49,052 nucleotides of DNA from Lentisphaerae bacterium RIFOXYC12_FULL_60_16 (lineage in GTDB: Bacteria > Verrucomicrobiota > Kiritimatiellia > UBA8416 > YA12-FULL-60-10), in assembly GCA_001803315.1 (NCBI GenBank), contig MHBQ01000016.1:1-49052 (forward strand). Direction: 5' to 3'. Below are positions 42,872 to 49,052 of the stretch, one piece after another. The notes beneath the pieces are model-generated. The model was not told the DNA's origin, ran no database searches, and worked only from the letters and a program-made list of their open reading frames with translations. The translations under genes and the position numbers were made by a program. Every line of letters begins with the position of its first letter. Within the stretch, counting starts at the first letter, position 1.

Positions 42872-45800
42872 TCAAGGTTGATCGATCCGCTGGATCTGGC
42901 GTTCCAATTCCCGGGCGGCACGATCAACGGAAGACGAGCGATGCGGCAGGTCCCGCAACCGTTTCAGGTACGACGACGCTTCATCCCGTTGCCCCAACCG
43001 CTGGGCGATCCGGGCCGCCGTGAACCAGACATCCGCCAGCGCATACCCCCGGCTTCCAGGCTGAATGACGGCCAGGGCACGCCGGCTGTAGTCCAGCGCC
43101 TCGTCCAGTCGCCCGTTCTGGAGATACACCAGGGCCGCCGTATCCAGCACTTCAAAGGATTCCGGCGCCGTCTTGAGCAATTCCGGCAACAACGCCAGCG
43201 CCCCGGCAGCGGTTTCATTCTGTTGTGCCATGTTATAGATGAGGTTGTTGAGGATGGTGGCGTCTTCCGGATACAGCGTGCGCGCGGTCCGGAGTATCCG
43301 GATGGCCTTCGCATGGTTGCCCTGGCTGCGGGCGGATTCAGCCGACATGTTGAGCGTTCGAACGGTGATGTCACCACGGCTGGTCAACAGGGGCTCCAGC
43401 ACGGTCTCGGCCCGCTGGCTATCCCCTTTCAGCAGATACAGGAAACCCAACCGTTCGATCCACTGGGGTTCCTGGGGATACCGTCCCTGCAAATATTCCA
43501 GGGCGCTGAACAGGTCGGCATCCATCACCTGCCCGGCGGATTTGATTTCCACGATGGTCCGGTAAAACATCCCGGGATCCTTCGCCGCATCAACACAGCG
43601 GAACGCGGCGGAAAGGGCCCACTTGGCATCGCGCGTCTTCAAGGCGCATTGCAGACCAAGCACCAGGGCCGGCAAATACCCCTGCGCCCGGGTATCGGCA
43701 ACATGCCGTGCCACCAGGACCGCCTCATCCATCGCATCTTCCCGCACCAGAAAATGTCCGGCCCGAACCAGGGTCCCCAGCGCATAGGTCTCCCCCGAAA
43801 TGGCCTCCCGTATCATGGCGCCGGTCCAGGGTCCCTTCCCCTCCGTCCGATACCGGCTGACAAGATCAGCCAGCCAGATTTCAGAATCGTCCGGACAGGC
43901 GGCCCGGGCAGCCTGCACCACCGCCCGATCCCCCTCACTCAATCCGATCCATACCCACCAGGCTACGGCGGAACCCGGCATCAACCGGCACACCGCCTCG
44001 GCCACCGGAAGCGCCTGCCCGAAGCGTCCCTGCCGTGCCATCAGGATGGTCAGCCGGTTCAACGCCGCACCACGCTCCAGATCGTTCCGTCCGATCGCCA
44101 GCCACCGGGCCGGATCCGAAACATCCGCTGCGCCATCCATGCGCAGCCATTCCGCCTCCAGGCGCGACAGGTCCCGGAAAAAGGGACTACCGGCCTGCCG
44201 GACGCGCGCCTCCACCTCATCCGCCTCTGCTGCACGTTCGGCGGCGGACAACGGGGATGGCCAGCGACGGGTAATCACCAGTTCAGCGGGTGGCGGCGCC
44301 AGCGGCTGGAGGACGGATCCTGCCGGACGTTCAATTTCCACACCCAGGCTGCGCGCCATTTTCTCCGCCTCGGCATAACGCTGGCTGTCGAACAACACCT
44401 GCGGGAGGAGGCGGGGACTGATGTCGCCCCCGGACCGTTCCAGGTAGAACAACGCCTGTTCATGGAAACCGTAGCGGGACCAGATTGCCGCCATCAATTC
44501 ATGAAGGCGGGTGGCATCCGTAAAACGACCCCGGGCTTCACGTGCCACCACCATGGCCGTTATACCGAGATTCATGTTCATCAGGCTGTTGACCATCATG
44601 ATGTCGGACGCCAGGTTGGGCAGACGCGTCATGGACTGGTGCTGTTGCAGTTGCTCGTAGCAGTCCTGCCAGCGCCCCTGCTGTTCAAACAGCATGGCAT
44701 GGCGCAGCACCCACTCGTCCGCATCCTCCGGATAATCGTCCTTGAGGCGGTCGATGGCGGCATGGGCGTCCTCATAACGGCCGGCCATCGCCAGCACGGC
44801 CGGGTACTGGCGCTTCAGCCGGTCACCCAGCGTCCCGTCCGCCTGGCGGCGGCCGAATTCCTCCAGGCAACGCGCCATGCACCGGTCGCGGAAACGTTCC
44901 CAGTCCGGTGCGGCCAGTTCCGTCTTGAACGGCACCTGTTCAAACAACGAACGAAACGGAGGCAATCCCTCCATCTGCCGGACCAAGGGACGCAGGTCAA
45001 TCGTGGTGTTCCGGTCCGACGCACTCAACCCCAGGTTCCGGCGCCGGAAGGTGAACCAGGCGTCGGCGAACCGTGCAACGGTCAGCATCAGCGTCGGATC
45101 ATCCGGGTCCCGGGATTCCAGGTGCGCCCAGGCCAGCCACCCCAGATCCGGTCGCAGCAGCGTGAATGCCTGCTGGAGCAACAGGGCCTGGGTATCAATC
45201 CCCATCCGTTCGATTACGGCCTTGAAAACCCCGGCAAACCGCTCCTCCCAGGGGCCACCCGGATCCTGAAGCGCCAGGTTGAATAAACTCCCCAGGAACT
45301 GAGGGTCATCCGGCCATTGTTCCATTGCCTCGCCCAGCAATCGGGACGCCCGCGCCAGGTTGCCGGAACGCAGGTGGGCACGGATCATCACGGCCGCCGG
45401 GGCCGCCCGGCGGTACGGAATGCGGACCTGGTCAGTCGCCGCAACGGTCTGCCATTGTTCATGCCCCTGCAGGAACGGGTACAACGCCCGCACCCGTTCA
45501 ACGTTCAGATGCAATGCGGCAGCCCGCACAACATGGGCTTTGACCATTTCCGGATCGTTGCGCAGCGCCCCGTATTCCGCCAGCAGCATCGCCACCACCG
45601 GCTGCTGCTGGACGTACGGCGGCAGGGTACGGATCAACGCGATGGCATCATCCAGTTGCCCCAGCATCAGCAAGGCCCGGCTCTTGAGGACCGTCTCATT
45701 CATGTCCAGCGGCGTCGGCAGGGTGTTCAGGTGTTGCAAAGCCTCGGCATGCCGGCCCGTCATCAGCAGGATCTGGATGCGCAACACCCGGAATTCACGG

Positions 45801-46879
45801 TGATCCGGCAACCAGCGAATGCCTTGCTCAACCCCCCGGCTGGCTGCCGCCGTATCACGTTCCGCCAGACCGGCAAGCACATCCCGCAGCATCATGGCAC
45901 GATGGTATGGACGATGTTTATAGGCCAGAAAAACCACCGCCAGGATCACCACCACCCCCAGGGCAACCGGGCGGAACCATCGGGCGGCATGATACCAGAA
46001 ACGGGGCAACGTGGTGGCGGCATCCGGTGTGTCACGCACCCCGGTTTGCATGCCCGCCTTCCGGTCAAGAATCCGGACTTTCCGCATCTGCCAGGCCGAT
46101 GCCTCCAACTGGACCAGCAGGATTGAAACCAGCAGGAAGACGCCCAGACTGTCGTGCAGGAACGTGTCCCCCCACACCACCGGCATCCGTCCTGACAGCA
46201 CCACCATCAGGGTAATCCGCACGATGTTCAGGAGCAGGGTCTGCACCAGTCCCAGCACCAGGAAAAGGAACGTCTCAAACACCCGGAACCGCATCATTAC
46301 GCATACGCCCAAGGTTCCGTACAACACGGTAATCGCCGTCCGCATCCCGCTGCACGCCTCAGGCACCAGGAAGGTCCGCATGGGCGTGTGCAGAATGAAG
46401 TGATCGGCCCAGGCACGCACATTGAACGTATGCAGCAACCATTCGGCGCCTACCACGGACAGTTCCTGCATGACCAGTTGCAGGGAATTGAACACCTGTG
46501 CCGGCAGCGGATGCACCCAGTACAACAGGAAGAAGGCCAGCTTCAAATCGTATCCGTACCGCACGGGTAATGCCAGGCGAAGACTGGCAAACGCCAGCAC
46601 CAGCAATCCCAGCCATTCCAGGTTCCGGACCGGCGTGATCAAACCGAGGATCACCGCCAGCATGCCGCAGACCCCCAGCACCATCAGACGTTTCGGGCGA
46701 ACCTCCACCGCGGAATCGACCGGCTTGATCCGCAGCATGACGGACAGGAAGAAGACCACCCCCAGAACCAGCTGGATGATTCCGCCGTCGGAGGCTGTCA
46801 AATCCTGGTAATGATAGGCCATCCAGAGCGCCAGCAAGGCCAGCACCGCCCGCGCCACAATCTGTCGCATGCCTGTCAT
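42872..46879 (-). CDS. Exosortase fused to a very large TPR region
   Basis: 1335 residues. Residues 1-270 are a multi-helix exosortase/archaeosortase domain with Cys176 in PEACSGMRTA, Arg221 in LNIVRITLM and His242 in LHDSLGVFLL, the expected catalytic triad. A membrane helix at about 303-320 (PVALGVVVILAVVFLAY) precedes about 1000 residues of TPR-like helical repeats outside the cytoplasm, for example RIQILLMTGRHAEALQHL, AVLAMAGRYEDAHAAIDRL and ALVYLQNGRLDEALDYSR. Exosortases usually have around 200-500 residues, so the fusion is notable. Exosortases cleave C-terminal sorting tags of exported proteins; no such substrate lies in the window. ATG 46879 follows GGTGG; an earlier start at 46978 would overlap the beta-barrel gene. 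Confidence 0.85.
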   Translation of the reverse strand: MTGMRQIVARAVLALLALWMAYHYQDLTASDGGIIQLVLGVVFFLSVMLRIKPVDSAVEVRPKRLMVLGVCGMLAVILGLITPVRNLEWLGLLVLAFASLRLALPVRYGYDLKLAFFLLYWVHPLPAQVFNSLQLVMQELSVVGAEWLLHTFNVRAWADHFILHTPMRTFLVPEACSGMRTAITVLYGTLGVCVMMRFRVFETFLFLVLGLVQTLLLNIVRITLMVVLSGRMPVVWGDTFLHDSLGVFLLVSILLVQLEASAWQMRKVRILDRKAGMQTGVRDTPDAATTLPRFWYHAARWFRPVALGVVVILAVVFLAYKHRPYHRAMMLRDVLAGLAERDTAAASRGVEQGIRWLPDHREFRVLRIQILLMTGRHAEALQHLNTLPTPLDMNETVLKSRALLMLGQLDDAIALIRTLPPYVQQQPVVAMLLAEYGALRNDPEMVKAHVVRAAALHLNVERVRALYPFLQGHEQWQTVAATDQVRIPYRRAAPAAVMIRAHLRSGNLARASRLLGEAMEQWPDDPQFLGSLFNLALQDPGGPWEERFAGVFKAVIERMGIDTQALLLQQAFTLLRPDLGWLAWAHLESRDPDDPTLMLTVARFADAWFTFRRRNLGLSASDRNTTIDLRPLVRQMEGLPPFRSLFEQVPFKTELAAPDWERFRDRCMARCLEEFGRRQADGTLGDRLKRQYPAVLAMAGRYEDAHAAIDRLKDDYPEDADEWVLRHAMLFEQQGRWQDCYEQLQQHQSMTRLPNLASDIMMVNSLMNMNLGITAMVVAREARGRFTDATRLHELMAAIWSRYGFHEQALFYLERSGGDISPRLLPQVLFDSQRYAEAEKMARSLGVEIERPAGSVLQPLAPPPAELVITRRWPSPLSAAERAAEADEVEARVRQAGSPFFRDLSRLEAEWLRMDGAADVSDPARWLAIGRNDLERGAALNRLTILMARQGRFGQALPVAEAVCRLMPGSAVAWWVWIGLSEGDRAVVQAARAACPDDSEIWLADLVSRYRTEGKGPWTGAMIREAISGETYALGTLVRAGHFLVREDAMDEAVLVARHVADTRAQGYLPALVLGLQCALKTRDAKWALSAAFRCVDAAKDPGMFYRTIVEIKSAGQVMDADLFSALEYLQGRYPQEPQWIERLGFLYLLKGDSQRAETVLEPLLTSRGDITVRTLNMSAESARSQGNHAKAIRILRTARTLYPEDATILNNLIYNMAQQNETAAGALALLPELLKTAPESFEVLDTAALVYLQNGRLDEALDYSRRALAVIQPGSRGYALADVWFTAARIAQRLGQRDEASSYLKRLRDLPHRSSSVDRAARELERQIQRIDQP

Positions 46880-46907
46880 AGCTGCACCACCCCACTCCGG
46901 TCGGTTG

Positions 46908-48380
46908 TCAGAATTTATAGGTGTATCGCCAGAGCGCTGCCACCACATCCCGCGTATAGGCCAGTTGATCCGCGTCACTGATCCGTTCGATATGTTCGTA
47001 GGAAAAGGTCAGGTCGGAACGTAGCGTCAGCTTGAGGCGTGTCGCGGCCCGGCTGACCCAGGTGTCGTAATCCGCCTGTTGCTCAAGGTCGTCAATACCG
47101 GCGGCCGGGTCAAGGGTCGCAGCGTCGTTGTCACGCCGGCTGTAATCACTCGACAACTCCAGGTTCAACATCCGGAACCAGAGCGGGAACACCGTCCGGA
47201 TTCCAGCCGACCAGTCGGCATACCCGGTGGACAACGGATCGTCCGGATCGAATACGGAATATCCGGCGAACAGGCTGGCAGCCGTATCCACGTCCGTCCA
47301 GGACAGGTTGTACTGGACGGAATCGCGCGTCTCGAAGGCAACGCGGAACCCCGGCCGCCGTTCCCGGTTGAACGACAACCCGTGGCTGAGATTCTCCGCA
47401 AGCCGGGTCGCAAGCGAGATCCCGCCAACGAGGGTCCCCGGGATATCCCCGCCGCCGTCCGTCGATGCCAGGCTGTAGCCTACATGGGCCCGGGCGGTTG
47501 AATATTCCGTCAGACGGGCATCCGCATGCATCCCGTATTGCTGGGAGGCGGAATCCGGCCGGTTGGTGGCCGGATACTGGTTCTGCGCGAACCCCGCACT
47601 CGCACCCAGCACCAGGAAGGGACTCAACCGGACCTCGTAGACAAGGGATTCGACGTAGGCGACAAGTTCCTGTTCATCGAACCCGTCCAACTGCGGCAGA
47701 TGATCCTTGCGCGATGCTGAAATCCCCAGATTATGATCCTCCATCAGCATCCAGTCGGTGTCGACCCCGAAGGTATTCTCAAAGAATTCATATTCCTGCC
47801 CACCGTACCGGTCCTCCATGCCACGGGTATCGACGTAGTCAGTCCGGTACAGAAACCGGTCACCCGCGGTAACCTTGACAAACGGGGTGACCGCGGTCAT
47901 CAACGACAGGTCGGCGGAAACCCCTTCATCCGCCAGGTCGATCGAAAACGCATCTTCCTGCGTTTCGCGCGGATAATGCTCGTACCGCAGATTCATCGAG
48001 AAATCGAGATCGGCGCGCCGGGAAATGAGCAGGTAATTGCGCAACCCGATATCGGTGATCAGGGGGAACTCTTCCCCATCCTCCCGGATCACACCCCGCC
48101 GGTTATTGGAAAGGAAATCCGTTCCGGCACCCGTCCCCCGACTGTACCGGTAACCGGCGGTCTGTGACAACGTCATGTCGGAATAAAACGGGCCTAGGCG
48201 GAACATGGCGTATTCAGGAATTTCAAGTTCCCGGTGGTTGGAATACCGCAGGTTCTGCGCATGCGCCGGACCGGCCACCATGACCAGCACCCCGGCCGCC
48301 ATCAGGACCACCGTCCGGAAAACACAGCGGTTCAACCGCCTACCACATGCTGCATAAGGGAATCCGCCCGTCGCCACCAT
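46908..48380 (-). CDS. Outer-membrane beta-barrel protein of the exosortase cluster
   Basis: 490 residues. A signal peptide (VVLMAAGVLVMVAGPAHA) is followed by repeated amphipathic beta strands with alternating aromatic residues (YLLISRRADLDFSMNLRYE, LTLRSDLTFSYEHIE). The last residues YTYKF end in Phe, the usual BamA recognition signal of outer-membrane barrels. It resembles barrel proteins annotated as associated with PEP-CTERM/exosortase systems, though family membership rests on context. The ATG is one base after the previous stop (TGACATG), and the stop lies 28 bases before the exosortase ATG, so the three genes are probably translationally coupled. It could export a polymer or anchor sorted proteins. 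Confidence 0.78.
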   Translation of the reverse strand: MVATGGFPYAACGRRLNRCVFRTVVLMAAGVLVMVAGPAHAQNLRYSNHRELEIPEYAMFRLGPFYSDMTLSQTAGYRYSRGTGAGTDFLSNNRRGVIREDGEEFPLITDIGLRNYLLISRRADLDFSMNLRYEHYPRETQEDAFSIDLADEGVSADLSLMTAVTPFVKVTAGDRFLYRTDYVDTRGMEDRYGGQEYEFFENTFGVDTDWMLMEDHNLGISASRKDHLPQLDGFDEQELVAYVESLVYEVRLSPFLVLGASAGFAQNQYPATNRPDSASQQYGMHADARLTEYSTARAHVGYSLASTDGGGDIPGTLVGGISLATRLAENLSHGLSFNRERRPGFRVAFETRDSVQYNLSWTDVDTAASLFAGYSVFDPDDPLSTGYADWSAGIRTVFPLWFRMLNLELSSDYSRRDNDAATLDPAAGIDDLEQQADYDTWVSRAATRLKLTLRSDLTFSYEHIERISDADQLAYTRDVVAALWRYTYKF

Positions 48381-48381
48381 G

Positions 48382-49052
48382 TCAGGGTTCCTTCAATAGT
48401 AAAATCTGCAGGGGGGTCGCCGCTTGCCCAAAATCAGGAATGGTGCGAAACGGGGCATACCGGCGGTATACCCGGGCCCACAGGTCCGCACTATCCCCGG
48501 GGGACAACGGAAGGATTTCCGGTGAACGGATCGCGAACCCGTAACCGCTGAATGCCGCCACCGGGGCCCGTACCGTGTCGAGCAGTTCCCGCATCATCTC
48601 CGCATTCAGGACCCGGCACCGTTCGGCACGTTCACGGGTCCATCCGGGATAATAACTGAATTGCCCGAGTTCCAATCCCCGGGGCAGGGCCCGGCCCGAC
48701 TCCACCGCCAGGTAGGGATCCTGGGTCAGCAACCGTTCGTCCTTCGCAGTCAGCGAACGGACCATCTCCGCAGCCTGCTGGAGTTTGGCCAGCGGGGTTT
48801 CCGTTTTCAACGGCCACCAGATCCGGTCACGCCGGCCCACGAACCATTCCTGGTTCATCGGCGAGGAAAGCGCCGAAACCAGACCCAGCACATAGACCAG
48901 GGCCAGCACCGGCAGGACCGGATTCATCCGGACACCGGCGGTGGCACCCCCCCCACCCGTCCCCCCGGCCGCCGGCGTCCACAGGTCGCATACCCAGGCA
49001 CACAAGGCAGCCACGAACAGCGGATACACGATCACCTGGTAATCATCATAGG
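48382..49052 (-). CDS. Membrane glycosyltransferase (GT39/ArnT-like), C-terminal part
   Basis: Partial: the frame runs off the window edge, so only the last ~223 residues are present. They begin YDDYQVIVYPLFVAALCAWV, the final loop and helix pattern of PMT/ArnT-like enzymes. Another helix follows (VLPVLALVYVLGLVSALSS), then a soluble C-terminal domain (LLTQDPYLAVESGRALPRGL, SYYPGWTRERAERC, SGYGFAI). Such proteins move sugars from a polyprenyl-phosphate carrier to proteins or lipids outside the cytoplasm. The glycine/proline-rich loop between the helices (AAGGTGGGGATAGV) is unusual. It is the first visible gene of the exosortase cluster. The catalytic N-terminal loop cannot be seen. Confidence 0.7.
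   Translation of the reverse strand, partial: YDDYQVIVYPLFVAALCAWVCDLWTPAAGGTGGGGATAGVRMNPVLPVLALVYVLGLVSALSSPMNQEWFVGRRDRIWWPLKTETPLAKLQQAAEMVRSLTAKDERLLTQDPYLAVESGRALPRGLELGQFSYYPGWTRERAERCRVLNAEMMRELLDTVRAPVAAFSGYGFAIRSPEILPLSPGDSADLWARVYRRYAPFRTIPDFGQAATPLQILLLKEP

Noticed and set aside
42404-45286. A 960-codon plus-strand open frame
   Set aside because: It is antisense to uvsE and the exosortase-TPR gene, is rich in Pro, Arg, Gln and His, and has no domain-like pattern.

Overview
The window is high-GC, gene-dense bacterial chromosome, most likely from the PVC superphylum and probably near Kiritimatiellota/Lentisphaerota. The best marker is a 50-residue 'small basic protein' (6541-6693) of a family known from Verrucomicrobia and Chlamydiae. 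Supporting signs are two DUF4838 proteins, a URO-D-superfamily protein plus the remnant of another, GH78 and GH38 glycosidases, an exosortase, and Verrucomicrobia-style pseudopilin tails. A two-domain flavodiiron protein fits an anaerobic or microaerobic life. I saw no rRNA, tRNA, CRISPR array, insertion sequence or phage gene.

Layout. Positions 1-4.7 kb: a duplicated start region and a frameshifted URO-D remnant, then a GH78 rhamnosidase-like enzyme and an exported DUF4838 protein. 4.7-13.9 kb: mostly housekeeping (ispH, an exported SH3 protein, small basic protein, DEDDh exonuclease, TPR protein, methyltransferase, Dus, EttA, DUF368 polyprenyl-phosphate translocase). 13.9-23.2 kb: GH38 alpha-mannosidase, cyclophilin lipoprotein, flavodiiron protein, a DUF3352-like/double-pseudopilin fusion, and a second DUF4838 protein preceded by a small overlapping ORF. 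23.2-34.2 kb: eight closely spaced minus-strand genes, transcribed in the order CNB-rhodanese, hom, lysC, cimA, valS, URO-D-like, D-mannonate oxidoreductase-like SDR, mutY. 34.3-41.6 kb: orphan PAS histidine kinase, CHASE2-adenylate cyclase, MFS transporter and a KtrB/KtrA potassium system. 41.9-49.05 kb: a minus-strand cluster of a membrane glycosyltransferase (cut by the window edge), an outer-membrane beta-barrel, a very large exosortase-TPR fusion and UvsE.

How the genes fit together. The glycosidases, DUF4838 proteins, URO-D-like protein and mannonate oxidoreductase-like SDR suggest a life on complex deoxy-sugar and uronic-acid polysaccharides. hom, lysC and cimA feed threonine, methionine and isoleucine synthesis, and valS is embedded among them. 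A membrane adenylate cyclase and a cyclic-nucleotide-binding rhodanese lie within 2 kb of each other and could form a local cAMP circuit.

The most unusual item is the exosortase (intact Cys/Arg/His triad) carrying about 1000 residues of TPR-like repeats, tightly coupled to a beta-barrel and a membrane glycosyltransferase. It looks like a candidate surface-protein sorting and glycosylation module. The fusion of a DUF3352-like exported protein to two pseudopilin-type C-terminal modules is second.
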